Source of the DNA: a virus
DNA length: 21,799 bases
Virus record (IMG/VR): IMGVR_UViG_3300042402_001652
Coordinates: 1-21,799 of that record
Direction: 5' to 3' (one strand)
Both the position numbers and the translations under genes were made by a program. Below, piece by piece: positions 11,976 to 19,884 of this stretch. The notes under the pieces were generated by a model. That model saw only the letters and a program-made list of their open reading frames with translations. It did not search any database and was not told the DNA's origin. Positions within the stretch are counted from its first letter, which is position 1, and every line of letters starts with the position of its first letter.

Positions 11976-13569
11976 ATAATTCAATATACGAAAACTTTAT
12001 TGACCATGTAACATCTGCAGTCGAAGAACCGTTTGCATAAATTTTAAACTGTCCGCTATCGATTACTGTGTTTATATCCCACCCGTTTGCAGTAGGAAAT
12101 GTATATGTTTTAGTAGGAGTTACAGGTAATACATACCCGCCGCTATTATTTTGGACAACACCTTCGATTTTTACTTTTTGCAACTCTGATCTTGCATTAT
12201 TCGACCCGACTGCTTCTATTGTATAAGACCATATCTTATTAAGTGCTGGTGCTAATTCTACTTCGTCAAACTTTACAACAACAGGAGTAGCACCTGCTGT
12301 TTTAATAGAATATTTTGTATATGGATCGCTGCCTACAACACTGTCTGTTTGTATAACTGCACTTGTTGCAGTTAATGGTGTTGATGTTACAATGTCCCCA
12401 CCGTTGAACCCAGGATTAGTTGATTCAACCGGAGTAACACCGGCACTCTTCTCTGTTTGTTTCTGTGAATATACTGTACGGTAACCGGTTATAGTTCCGC
12501 AATAATCATATATCGGCACTTGTTGCGAAACATTAGGGTTAGGATCATCATCCTTATCTAATATATCAAGTATTTCTGGTTCTACTAGTAAATGAAATAT
12601 ATTAGGATAAGTTATTGGTTGTCCGACTGCAGTTTGTGTATTTGAAAATAACGGCCCACCTGTAGCAGGATTATAGTTGTACTGGTAAGTTACAGGGTAT
12701 GATGCTAAGTTGTCGTATATACTCTTTAGAGAAGAAACAACACTTGCTGTTGAGGTAATCGAGCCGCCGCTGCCTGTCCCATTACTACCACTACCTGAAT
12801 TATACATCACACCAACTTCTGTGTTACACCCACCGGATGTAAAGTTGCTGCCGCCAGTATCGTATGAACCTAGTATGTTGTTCTCGAAGCTGATAATGCT
12901 TGATATTGCATTAGCAACAGTGTTAACGTCATTTGTGATACTGTCTATAACACTTTGTCCAAGCGTTCCTGCACTAACTGCAGAAAAATTGTTTGCAATG
13001 GTTCCTAATATACCACCATTAAAAACACTTGAATTGAAACCGCCAGTGCCTAAACATGCACACACTTGTCCAGGAACAATACTACCTATTTGATCAATTA
13101 TAGATTTACCTGCACCTAAAAAGCTACCAAATGCATTTGCAATAATATTCGGAATAGCAATCGGATTAACAGGCGATGCACAAAAGTTAATCATTGCTGC
13201 AACGTTTTGTGCTTCTGCAATAATAGCATTTAATCTTCCTAAAATATCATCTATTTTAGTGTGATCCATAAAAGATTGCAATGCACCCGCAAGTTTATCT
13301 AATGCAGCGTAAAGTGCAGCCTGTAAGTTTGGTATGCCTAACAATTCTTGTATATTTGCATACATACAAATTTGTAAGTTAGGAAGTTTAAAGCCGCTAC
13401 CACTTAGTAAACCACATATAAGTTCTCTAAGGGTAAAACTATATTCAGCTGATGCAATTATTTTTAATGGACCTGCATCAATACCAGTACCGCTGCCGAA
13501 GTATTGAGTCGCATCTAAATAATCGTTTGCATTTTGCAAACCTGCCTTGAAATCATCATATGTAGTCAT
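11974..13569 (-). CDS. Putative virion structural protein (531 aa)
   Basis: The N-terminal ~230 residues are helical and hydrophobic, with repeated Ala/Ile/Asn segments (LPNLQICMYANIQELLG, PNIIANAFGSFLGAGKS) and several Cys; the middle is Gly/Ser/Asn-rich and low complexity (about 255-275); the C-terminal ~200 residues look like beta-rich domains with many Thr and Val (TSTPLTATSAVIQT, YTIEAVGSNNARSEL). No enzyme motif is seen. It follows the PAAR gene with 2 nt between the stop and its ATG, with AGGTGGG as the ribosome-binding site. Order and composition suggest a tail-spike or baseplate-associated protein working with the PAAR tip; this is inference. Confidence 0.78.
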   Translation of the reverse strand: MTTYDDFKAGLQNANDYLDATQYFGSGTGIDAGPLKIIASAEYSFTLRELICGLLSGSGFKLPNLQICMYANIQELLGIPNLQAALYAALDKLAGALQSFMDHTKIDDILGRLNAIIAEAQNVAAMINFCASPVNPIAIPNIIANAFGSFLGAGKSIIDQIGSIVPGQVCACLGTGGFNSSVFNGGILGTIANNFSAVSAGTLGQSVIDSITNDVNTVANAISSIISFENNILGSYDTGGSNFTSGGCNTEVGVMYNSGSGSNGTGSGGSITSTASVVSSLKSIYDNLASYPVTYQYNYNPATGGPLFSNTQTAVGQPITYPNIFHLLVEPEILDILDKDDDPNPNVSQQVPIYDYCGTITGYRTVYSQKQTEKSAGVTPVESTNPGFNGGDIVTSTPLTATSAVIQTDSVVGSDPYTKYSIKTAGATPVVVKFDEVELAPALNKIWSYTIEAVGSNNARSELQKVKIEGVVQNNSGGYVLPVTPTKTYTFPTANGWDINTVIDSGQFKIYANGSSTADVTWSIKFSYIEL

Positions 13570-13571
13570 TA

Positions 13572-13859
13572 TTACCCACCTGCTCTCACATTACCACTTG
13601 CTGTTTTTGCTTTGGGATTGCAATGGGGTCCACCTACTGGAATACATAAGCTGTCAGGTGATGCACTGTCGTTTAATACAATAATTGGTTTGCCGCCGAT
13701 GCGTATCTTAGGATTAGATGTGATTAACCCGCCGCTGCCGTGTGTGTTTTTGTCGCCATCTACTGCAACAGTTCTACCGTTTACTCTAACGTTAAGACCT
13801 GTTGCAATAGTTTGTGCGCCACAACTTCTAGAATCTTTGTCTCTATGCACGAATCCCAT
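13572..13859 (-). CDS. PAAR-domain spike-tip protein (gp5.4-like)
   Basis: The 95-residue protein has the PAAR layout: strands built on VRVNGRTVAVDGDKNTHGSG, SNPKIRIGGKPIIVLND and a closing CIPVGGPHCNPKAKTASGNV. His and Cys residues (H40, and C, H, C in CIPVGGPHC) are placed as in the zinc-binding tip of PAAR proteins. In T4 the equivalent gp5.4 caps the central spike that punctures the outer membrane. The start at 13859 has no ribosome-binding site; AATAAATA ends 5 nt before the ATG, the same leaderless geometry as the kinase gene. The following structural gene is 2 nt downstream. Confidence 0.85.
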   Translation of the reverse strand: MGFVHRDKDSRSCGAQTIATGLNVRVNGRTVAVDGDKNTHGSGGLITSNPKIRIGGKPIIVLNDSASPDSLCIPVGGPHCNPKAKTASGNVRAGG

Positions 13860-13864
13860 GCATA

Positions 13865-13872
13865 TATTTATT
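13865..13872 (-). promoter_or_regulatory. Late-promoter element placed for a leaderless transcript (PAAR)
   Basis: AATAAATA (seven of eight) is followed by TATGC and then the ATG, so +1 by T4 late geometry is the A of the start codon. The element overlaps the stop codon of the Sm-like gene. Confidence 0.5.
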
Positions 13873-14194
13873 ACAAGACGAGACCAGCAGGTGCTGCAAC
13901 AATACCAGATGTTGCTTGTAGATAGTTGTCTGATATTTGTTTAACTGTTTTAGTAACCATAACAACGTTGTTTTTGTAAACGTCAATCGGTGTAGTGTCT
14001 TTTGGATCTACGCTCATTAACCATGGAATAAGCATTGCCTGTCCATTTTGCGGGTTAACTGTAAAAACTAAAGGTCGTGTAAGTTTTAGTGCATCAGACT
14101 TATCCTCGATTAGTTTTCCGATGATTTCTTCGCCGGTAACTAATTTAAGTGTTACAACATCACTAGTAACATAAGAAGGTTTAAGATTGAGCAT
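13871..14194 (-). CDS. Small Sm/LSm-like protein (107 aa)
   Basis: The N-terminal part reads VVTLKLVTGEEIIGKLIED, then LKLTRPLVFTV, a pattern like Sm1 (strands with G-E-x-I-x-G-K-L) and, further on, strands at LIPWLMS and NNVVMVTKTVK, like Sm2. This suggests a five-stranded Sm-type barrel as in Hfq, but the Hfq RNA-binding residues (such as the Y/F-K-H motif) are not obvious, so an RNA role is unproven. Homologues of this type seem common in marine T4-like phages. The gene overlaps grx by 14 nt and follows it, linking it to the nrd operon; its weak AAGGT ribosome-binding site lies inside the end of grx. Confidence 0.72.
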   Translation of the reverse strand: MLNLKPSYVTSDVVTLKLVTGEEIIGKLIEDKSDALKLTRPLVFTVNPQNGQAMLIPWLMSVDPKDTTPIDVYKNNVVMVTKTVKQISDNYLQATSGIVAAPAGLVL

Positions 14195-14444
14195 TAATAT
14201 TTTCCATTAATTGTTTTACATCTTCGGGATTCATTTTGCTTAAAGGTAGACCGCCACCTTCAACTAAAACTTTACCTTTGTAGTAAATTTGCGGAACAGT
14301 TCTATGGCCCTGTTCTACCATCCACTCTCTTTGAGCAGCATCTAAATCAACTCTAATTTCTTCGAATTCAAAATTGTTCTTAGTTAGATAATCTTTTGCA
14401 AGTGTGCAATATCCGCACCCTGCTTTGCTGTAAACTGTAATCAT
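14181..14444 (-). CDS. grx: Glutaredoxin
   Basis: The 87-residue protein has the thioredoxin fold of a dithiol glutaredoxin: active site C10-G-Y-C13, the cis-Pro motif TVPQIYY at 49-55 and the glutathione-binding GG at about 63-65. It reduces the disulfide formed in NrdA at each turnover. Its ATG overlaps the nrdB stop by 4 nt (ATGA), so it is co-translated with nrdB. The partner relation to the phage ribonucleotide reductase is well supported by family knowledge and position. Confidence 0.93.
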   Translation of the reverse strand: MITVYSKAGCGYCTLAKDYLTKNNFEFEEIRVDLDAAQREWMVEQGHRTVPQIYYKGKVLVEGGGLPLSKMNPEDVKQLMENINAQS

Positions 14445-15568
14445 AATGAAAATCCTTTAAATGTGTCGCCACTAACATCTTGCTTAACTGCGCCGATTGT
14501 GTATGACGAAATTTCTGTTTCCTGTGGTGCTACTTGAACTTCTGCACCTGCAATCCACTTCTGTGTCCACGGAAGCGGATTTGTTGCTTGGCTATATACT
14601 TTCGGAAGTGAAACATGCGACATGCGTTTTGCCGCGATATGTTCAATATATTCACATAGCAATTGCTTGTTAAGTCCTAGCATACTGCCGTCTTTGAACA
14701 AATAATCTGCCCATGCTTTTTCTTGCTCAACAGCGTCGACAAACATTTTGATACATGCTTCTTCTGTTTCAACTGCAATCGTTTCAAAGTCAGGGTCATC
14801 TTTACGTAATGTTTTCAATAGCAACTGTGTGCTGCCGAGATGCAAGTTTTCATCACGAGCAATCAACTTAATAATCTTAGCATTGCCTTCCATTTTCTTA
14901 AGTTCAGCAAATGCCCAACTACATGCAAAGCTAACATAGAAACGAACGCCTTCTAGAATGTTAACACTCATTAGTGCAAGCCATAGTTTCTTTTTTAGTT
15001 CATAAAGATCAACAACTACTGTATTGCCATTAACAGTATGAATGCCTTCTCCTAGAAGATTGTAGTAACCAGCAAGTTCAATCAGTTCATCATAATTTTT
15101 GCTGATATCTTCTGCACAATCAATGATTTCTTCGATGTCTAGCATACCGTCAAAAATCTTACTTGGATTGCTGTAGATATTACGGATAATATGTGTGTAA
15201 CTACGACTGTGAATTGTTTCACTAAATGTCCAAGTAATGATCCAATTTTCAAGTTCTGGCAAACTAACAATACTGCCAAATGCTTCAACTGGTGCACGAC
15301 CTTGTACTGAATCTAGTAAAATTTGGCGCTTTAAATTTGATGTAAAGATATGCTGTTCGTGTTCTGTTAGTGCTTTAAAATCTTTAGCATCTTTCATAAC
15401 ATCAACTTCTTCTGGACGCCAAAAGAAACCAAGTTGCTTATCAGTAAACTTATCAAAGCTAGGATACTTCATTGTATCGTATCGTTGGATAGTGGGCCCT
15501 CCGCTTGGATCGAGGAAAGCCTTTACTGTTGTATGGTTACTTTTGTTATTAATATCAAATACGCTCAT
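14441..15568 (-). CDS. nrdB: Class Ia ribonucleotide reductase small subunit NrdB
   Basis: NrdB houses the di-iron tyrosyl radical. All key residues are present at an offset of two from E. coli: D86, E117, H120, radical Y124, E206, E240 and H243, in the segments LLDSVQG, SETIHSRSYTHIIRN, ILEGVRFYVSFACSWAFAE and IARDENLHLG. The C-terminal tail SYTIGAVKQD...DTFKGFSL fits the part that docks on NrdA. Length 375 is the usual size. It is separated from nrdA by about 107 nt containing a possible promoter, and overlaps grx. Together these make dNDPs for phage DNA synthesis in the cytoplasm. Confidence 0.96.
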   Translation of the reverse strand: MSVFDINNKSNHTTVKAFLDPSGGPTIQRYDTMKYPSFDKFTDKQLGFFWRPEEVDVMKDAKDFKALTEHEQHIFTSNLKRQILLDSVQGRAPVEAFGSIVSLPELENWIITWTFSETIHSRSYTHIIRNIYSNPSKIFDGMLDIEEIIDCAEDISKNYDELIELAGYYNLLGEGIHTVNGNTVVVDLYELKKKLWLALMSVNILEGVRFYVSFACSWAFAELKKMEGNAKIIKLIARDENLHLGSTQLLLKTLRKDDPDFETIAVETEEACIKMFVDAVEQEKAWADYLFKDGSMLGLNKQLLCEYIEHIAAKRMSHVSLPKVYSQATNPLPWTQKWIAGAEVQVAPQETEISSYTIGAVKQDVSGDTFKGFSL

Positions 15569-15649
15569 TTTTTTCTTTCAAATTATTATAGGACCAAATA
15601 TAACCTTTATAAGATTTATTTTTTTCATATTATTGTATACGCTTGCATG

Positions 15650-15679
15650 ATTTAGCAAATTAAACTATGCATGTGTCAA
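15650..15679 (-). promoter_or_regulatory. Possible promoter of nrdB
   Basis: TTGACA (15674-15679) overlaps the nrdA stop codon; CTAAAT (15650-15655) lies 18 nt downstream, preceded by TG. The -10 is weak. The 107-nt gap before nrdB holds a 16-residue hydrophobic ORF without a ribosome-binding site, not called. Confidence 0.35.
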
Positions 15680-17988
15680 ATAGTGCAAGAATCACAAGCA
15701 GCTTCATCAGCGAACCCGTTTACATTTTCTGTTTCGACCACTATATTTGATTGTGCAAATTTGTCAATATCAATTTCACCTGCGCCATCATATGTATTAA
15801 AGTAATACAATTGCTTGCCGCCATACTTATAGAACATCAACATATGTTGAATCATAACAGACATTGGGATCTTTTCATCTTCAAAAAATTGTGGATTGTA
15901 CGAAGTGTTTACGCTGATACCCTGGTCAATATATTTTTGCAATACTGCCATAATCTTTAGGTAACCTTCTGGCGATGCTTGATCCCACAATAATTCGTAT
16001 TTGTTCTTTAATTTATGAATACCAGGAACAACTTGCTTTAATACGCCGTGCTTGCTTTGTTTAACACTTACAAGAGAACGTGGTGGTTCTACGCCGTTCG
16101 TTGCATTACTAATTTGTGCAGATGTTTCAGCTGGCATAAGTGCCATTAATGTAGAGTTGCGAATGCCGGTATTACGTAGTTGTTCTCTTAAACTGTCCCA
16201 ATCCATACGCTCCTGGTGTGCAACTAGTTCGTCAACATCACGCTTATAAGTATCAATAGGAAGAACACCATCACTGTATTTGGTTTCGTCATTCCAAAGA
16301 CATGCACCTTGCTCTGCTGCCAAATCTGCACTAGCTTTAATCAAATAATAACTCCATGCTTCTGCATACTCATCAATCATTGCTAAGTTTGGATTGCTGT
16401 ATGTCATGTCGTTTTTAGCCATCCAATATGCAAGATTGATGATACCAACGCCAAGAGGACGTCTGCCCATTGTAGCACGGTATGCAGCTTTGACTGGATA
16501 ACTTTGATAGCTTAACAATGCATCTAGACCACGTACAGCGAGTTCACACGCTTTTGCAAAATCAGATGGCTTTTTAATGTTACCCCAATTAATAGCGGAC
16601 AGGGTGCAAAGTGCGATTTCACCTTCTTCGTCGTTAAAATCATTTAACGGCTTTGTTGGGAGATCAATTTCAGTGCAGAGGTTGCTTTGTTTAATAGGTG
16701 CGACTTCTGGCTTGAATGATCCATGTGTATTTGCATGGTCAACATTCATTAGATAGATACGACCGGTATCTTTACGTTCACCCATAAACGAGCTAAACAG
16801 TTCAAGTGCGCTAACTACCTTCTTGCGTAACTTTGTATTACGCTCTGCGGTTTCGTATAGTTCTTTAAACGTGTCTTGGTCAGCAAAAAATGCATCATAA
16901 AGACCGGGCACATCTGCAGGACTGAATAGTGTAATATTTCCGCCAGTAATCAGGCGTTCATACATAAGTTTATTAAATTGCACACCATAGTCCATATGAC
17001 GCACACGGTTATCTTCAATGCCTTTGTTGTTTTTGAGAACAAGCAAATCTTCCACTTCGTAATGCCAAATTGGATAATAAAGTGTTGCTGCACCATTACG
17101 CACACCACCCTGGCTACATGAGCGTGTTGCTGCTTGGAACATTTTATAGAAAGGAATTACTCCTGTGTGATAAGCATCACCCTTACGAATTGGCGAACCG
17201 ATAGCACGGATACTGCCAGCGCCAATGCCAATGCCTGCTTTTTGTGAAACATACTTAACAATACTGCTAGTGGTGGCATTAATGCTGTCTAAGCTATCGC
17301 CTGTTTCAATAAGCACACAACTTGAAAACTGTCGCTGCGGAGTACGAACACCAGCCATAACAGGAGTAGGCAAGCTAATGTCATGCAAGCTAATAGCATC
17401 GTAATAATCCTTTACCCAACGGAGACGAGTTTCTTTTGGATAATTGCTGAATAGTGTTGCAGCTATTAGCATGTATGCCATTTGTGGGGTTTCTTTAATA
17501 TCGTTAGAAACTCTGTTTTGAACAAGATATTTTCCACGCCATTGTTCCATACTAACATAAGTTAGTGACTCGTCTCTTTCATGTTTTACATAATTGTTTA
17601 ATTCATTCCATTCATTTTCAGTGTATGCAGTGAGCAATTCAGAATCATAAAATCCTTCTGCAACATTTCGTTTAATAAGTTCAAGTATATGACATGGTTC
17701 ATATGATCCGTATACCATTTTACGTAGGTGGTATACAATTAGTCTTCCTGCAACAGATTGATAATTTGGAGTTTCTTCGCTAATTAAATCGGCTGCAGCT
17801 TTGATTAGTGTTTCTTGAATTTCGTCAGTTGTAATTCCATTGTAGAATTGAATAGCACTTTTTAATTCGACTTCACTAGGACTAACTCCAGTGACACCTT
17901 CGCAAGCGTGAAATACTACTTTGTGTAGTTTATCTAAGTTTAAAATTTCTTTTGAACCATTTCTTTTAATTACTTGTATATTGCTCAT
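15676..17988 (-). CDS. nrdA: Class Ia ribonucleotide reductase large subunit NrdA
   Basis: NrdA reduces ribonucleoside diphosphates to deoxy forms. The 770-residue protein starts with an ATP-cone (QVIKRNGSKEILNLDKL), the overall activity site for dATP/ATP. Catalytic residues match E. coli closely: C224 and C461 (redox pair), N436, C438 and E440 (QSNLCTEIDLP), the specificity-site segment ETGDSLDS (228-235), the radical-transfer tyrosines in QLYYFNTYDG near 730, and the C-terminal shuttle C765-x-x-C768. It is complete. GGG(A)AAAG precedes the ATG. It is followed by nrdB and grx, so the reductase and its reductant are encoded together. Confidence 0.97.
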   Translation of the reverse strand: MSNIQVIKRNGSKEILNLDKLHKVVFHACEGVTGVSPSEVELKSAIQFYNGITTDEIQETLIKAAADLISEETPNYQSVAGRLIVYHLRKMVYGSYEPCHILELIKRNVAEGFYDSELLTAYTENEWNELNNYVKHERDESLTYVSMEQWRGKYLVQNRVSNDIKETPQMAYMLIAATLFSNYPKETRLRWVKDYYDAISLHDISLPTPVMAGVRTPQRQFSSCVLIETGDSLDSINATTSSIVKYVSQKAGIGIGAGSIRAIGSPIRKGDAYHTGVIPFYKMFQAATRSCSQGGVRNGAATLYYPIWHYEVEDLLVLKNNKGIEDNRVRHMDYGVQFNKLMYERLITGGNITLFSPADVPGLYDAFFADQDTFKELYETAERNTKLRKKVVSALELFSSFMGERKDTGRIYLMNVDHANTHGSFKPEVAPIKQSNLCTEIDLPTKPLNDFNDEEGEIALCTLSAINWGNIKKPSDFAKACELAVRGLDALLSYQSYPVKAAYRATMGRRPLGVGIINLAYWMAKNDMTYSNPNLAMIDEYAEAWSYYLIKASADLAAEQGACLWNDETKYSDGVLPIDTYKRDVDELVAHQERMDWDSLREQLRNTGIRNSTLMALMPAETSAQISNATNGVEPPRSLVSVKQSKHGVLKQVVPGIHKLKNKYELLWDQASPEGYLKIMAVLQKYIDQGISVNTSYNPQFFEDEKIPMSVMIQHMLMFYKYGGKQLYYFNTYDGAGEIDIDKFAQSNIVVETENVNGFADEAACDSCTI

Positions 17989-18023
17989 AACATACTTTTC
18001 CCTTTTAGAATAAAATAGGCTTC

Positions 18024-18046
18024 CCGTGCGTTAGTATAACGCATGG
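18024..18046 (-). terminator. Hairpin between the 151-residue gene and nrdA
   Basis: A 10-bp stem with a three-base loop (CCATGCGTTA / TAACGCACGG on the minus strand, one mismatch). It lies 5 nt past the upstream stop codon and is followed after several bases by TATTTTATT, so it may act as a terminator or attenuator for the nrd genes. There is no immediate T run. Confidence 0.4.
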
Positions 18047-18051
18047 TTTAA

Positions 18052-18507
18052 TTATAAATTTTTTATAATATCGTTAACGGAAATACGATAAGATATCGAA
18101 CATTCGCTGTCGTGAAAACTACTTATCGTCCCTCGCTCATAATTAAGCAGGTGTTTATTGTCTATTAAAGCACAAAGTTTTTGGAAACTTCTGCCATTAC
18201 ATGTTACATAAATCAGCTCGTTCGATATATCTTGATTAGCATAATATATGGTATATGCCATACCAAGTGCTAAACTATCTTCACAAAAATCACCTTGGTG
18301 TAACATTTCCCAAGGCGTGGGCCATTGACGACAATCGACCGGATCAATTGTTATACTAACCAAAGGTGCAGATTCCCACCATGCTACTACTGTTTTACAC
18401 ACATCAAGTGTATTTGTTGTGTCTAGCCCACGTCTGAATTCTCTCCAACGATTTAGTCTCACGCTAGGAGATTCATACCAGGCTCTATGTTTTAATTGCT
18501 GTTCCAA
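18052..18507 (-). CDS. Hypothetical protein with WPTPWE motif, probable TTG start (151 aa)
   Basis: I do not know a function. The protein has a basic N-terminal segment WYESPSVRLNRWREFRRGL, then VAWWESAPLVSITIDPVDCRQWPTPWEMLHQGDFCEDSLALGMAYTIYY. From memory this Trp-rich WxxxP...DP...WP(T)PWE pattern recurs in T4-like marine phages, always as a hypothetical protein. The likely start is TTG at 18507, 16 nt inside the end of the tail-fibre-like gene; there is no ATG until residue 68, and no clear ribosome-binding site, so translation is probably coupled. The exact start is uncertain. Confidence 0.75.
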   Translation of the reverse strand: MEQQLKHRAWYESPSVRLNRWREFRRGLDTTNTLDVCKTVVAWWESAPLVSITIDPVDCRQWPTPWEMLHQGDFCEDSLALGMAYTIYYANQDISNELIYVTCNGRSFQKLCALIDNKHLLNYERGTISSFHDSECSISYRISVNDIIKNL

Positions 18508-19151
18508 AGTTGATATGTATATTTGAATTTTGCTACGGCGTTAGCATTATCTGTATAAGTTAATCTTAGTGTATTTGCAGTTGCAACGTTTGTTCCGAAA
18601 TCAATGTCAACGGTGCCCACTTCAGTATAGTTGTCATCTATTGCGGCTGTTGGACCTGTTGTGTTTACTGCAATACGCAATTGGCCCACTCTAAGTCCGT
18701 TTGCTGTTTTTAATGTATAATCAATGATACATGCATCTGCTACAGATGTGTTAAAACTAAAACCAGTGTTTGCTGCAGATCCATTTGCTGCGAGTTGTAT
18801 ACTACTAGGTATTATAAGATCGTTGAGAAAATCAAGTTCTCCGTTAAACTTTGCAGTAATAGCAACACCCGAACCCGGCGCGGTGTTAAATGTTATTGTA
18901 GTTCCAGATATAGTATATGCAGTTGTAATTGTTCCGTTTAAATAAACTCCAATTACGTTATGGTTACTAAAATCAACTGGAAGAACAAATGCTGTTGTAG
19001 AAGCGTTGCCTGTTCCTACTGCAATTGTATCATTGCCGATAAACAGTCTACGTTGATCTTTCGCATAACCTAATTCACCTGCATCTAACAAAGGCAAATC
19101 TGCGAAATTGCCTTGTTTTACTTTCATTTTACTAATACGTGTGGTTGCCAT
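18492..19151 (-). CDS. Putative tail-fibre or virion structural protein (219 aa)
   Basis: The N-terminus MATTRISKMKVKQGNFADLP, followed by DAGELGYAKDQRRLFIGN, matches the GELG-x-x-x-D-x-RRLFIG attachment segment seen at the start of many phage fibre and appendage proteins. The rest is Thr/Ala/Asn-rich, predicted beta (TTAYTISGTTITFNTAPGSG), ending FKYTYQLWNSN. GAGGGAA precedes the ATG. An ACTAAATA element (19172-19179) upstream gives a short leader by late-promoter geometry. The downstream 151-residue gene overlaps by 16 nt. Confidence 0.78.
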   Translation of the reverse strand: MATTRISKMKVKQGNFADLPLLDAGELGYAKDQRRLFIGNDTIAVGTGNASTTAFVLPVDFSNHNVIGVYLNGTITTAYTISGTTITFNTAPGSGVAITAKFNGELDFLNDLIIPSSIQLAANGSAANTGFSFNTSVADACIIDYTLKTANGLRVGQLRIAVNTTGPTAAIDDNYTEVGTVDIDFGTNVATANTLRLTYTDNANAVAKFKYTYQLWNSN

Positions 19152-19171
19152 TTTCTATTCCCTCGATAACA

Positions 19172-19179
19172 TATTTAGT
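19172..19179 (-). promoter_or_regulatory. Weak late-promoter-like element of the fibre-like gene
   Basis: ACTAAATA (six of eight) overlaps the exonuclease stop codon; the predicted start near 19166 leaves a 14-nt leader with GAGGG. Confidence 0.35.
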
Positions 19180-19849
19180 TGAGTTTATAAAACTCGGCAA
19201 CTCGATTAGCCCATTTTTCTTCCCAAAATTTAAACTCGTCTGGTTCTACTTCAAACAGTTGCCATTCACATTCTCTGCTACACATAAAAATTGCAGCATG
19301 TTCTATATTTGTTTTGTATAGTTCATTATGTGCCATGCCGTATGCTGCGGCTTGCATAAAATAATCTTCAATCCAATCACGCTTTTTCGGTTTATTGGTT
19401 TGTTTAAAATCCATTATAGCAGGTTTACCTTTCCACATACCAACAAGGTCAGTGGTCCCTGCATATAGTCCAGGATAGCAAAGGTTAACTTCACTGCCCC
19501 AAACTTCTGAAATGTGTGGTTGTATATTTTTAATAACAGTATCAGCCATAAGCCTAGACTGAACTGTTGCTTCGCCTGCATAAGTTTCGTTCTTGACCCA
19601 ATGCTCTAATATGGCGTGCATGTAGGTCCCTGTGTTCGCTGCTTCTGTTACGATACGCTGGGCTTCGTCTTCACCAACACGTTGTTTCCAATTGTTAAGT
19701 GCTTCTCGTTTTTCTTTGGGTTTTGTTTTGTCAAGAATAGTTGTAACACTAGGGACAGGTTCTCCCCAGGGATTTTCGTAAAGTCGTTTTCCGTTTACAG
19801 ATTTACGCTTTAGTTCTTGATATGGATATGGTGTGGTTATTGTTAACAT
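19175..19849 (-). CDS. PD-(D/E)XK exonuclease, RecB/Cas4/MGME1-like
   Basis: The 224-residue protein has the nuclease motifs in order: GTYMHAILE (74-82, motif I His), E120, GLYAGTTDLVG (127-137, D134), AIMDFKQTNKP (144-154, D147 and K149) and QAAAYG (166-171). The N-terminal NGKRLYENPWGEPVPSVTTIL is a common lead-in of phage MGME1/RecB-type exonucleases. It probably degrades or processes DNA ends during replication or recombination. No ribosome-binding site precedes the ATG; a sigma70-type promoter ends 6 nt before it, predicting a leaderless early mRNA. Confidence 0.85.
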   Translation of the reverse strand: MLTITTPYPYQELKRKSVNGKRLYENPWGEPVPSVTTILDKTKPKEKREALNNWKQRVGEDEAQRIVTEAANTGTYMHAILEHWVKNETYAGEATVQSRLMADTVIKNIQPHISEVWGSEVNLCYPGLYAGTTDLVGMWKGKPAIMDFKQTNKPKKRDWIEDYFMQAAAYGMAHNELYKTNIEHAAIFMCSRECEWQLFEVEPDEFKFWEEKWANRVAEFYKLN

Positions 19850-19855
19850 ATTGTG

Positions 19856-19884
19856 ACAATATATTATTGTAACAAATTTGTCAA
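19856..19884 (-). promoter_or_regulatory. Sigma70-type promoter placed for a leaderless exonuclease mRNA
   Basis: TTGACA (19879-19884) overlaps the upstream stop codon; 17 nt later comes TATTGT (19856-19861), then CACAAT and the ATG at 19849. With -10 at -12 to -7, +1 is the A of the start codon. The element pair TTGACA/TATTGT is the same as at 2575-2603. Confidence 0.5.

Noticed and set aside
13534-13944. 136-residue plus-strand ORF over the PAAR gene
   Set aside because: Shadow of the PAAR and Sm-like genes; no ribosome-binding site or recognisable motif.
15237-15650. 137-residue plus-strand ORF across the start of nrdB
   Set aside because: It is antisense to the NrdB active-site region, which is unmistakably coding on the minus strand.
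15569-15675. 16-residue hydrophobic ORF (MKKINLIKVIFGPIII) between nrdA and nrdB
   Set aside because: No ribosome-binding site, and AT-rich sequence yields such frames by chance.
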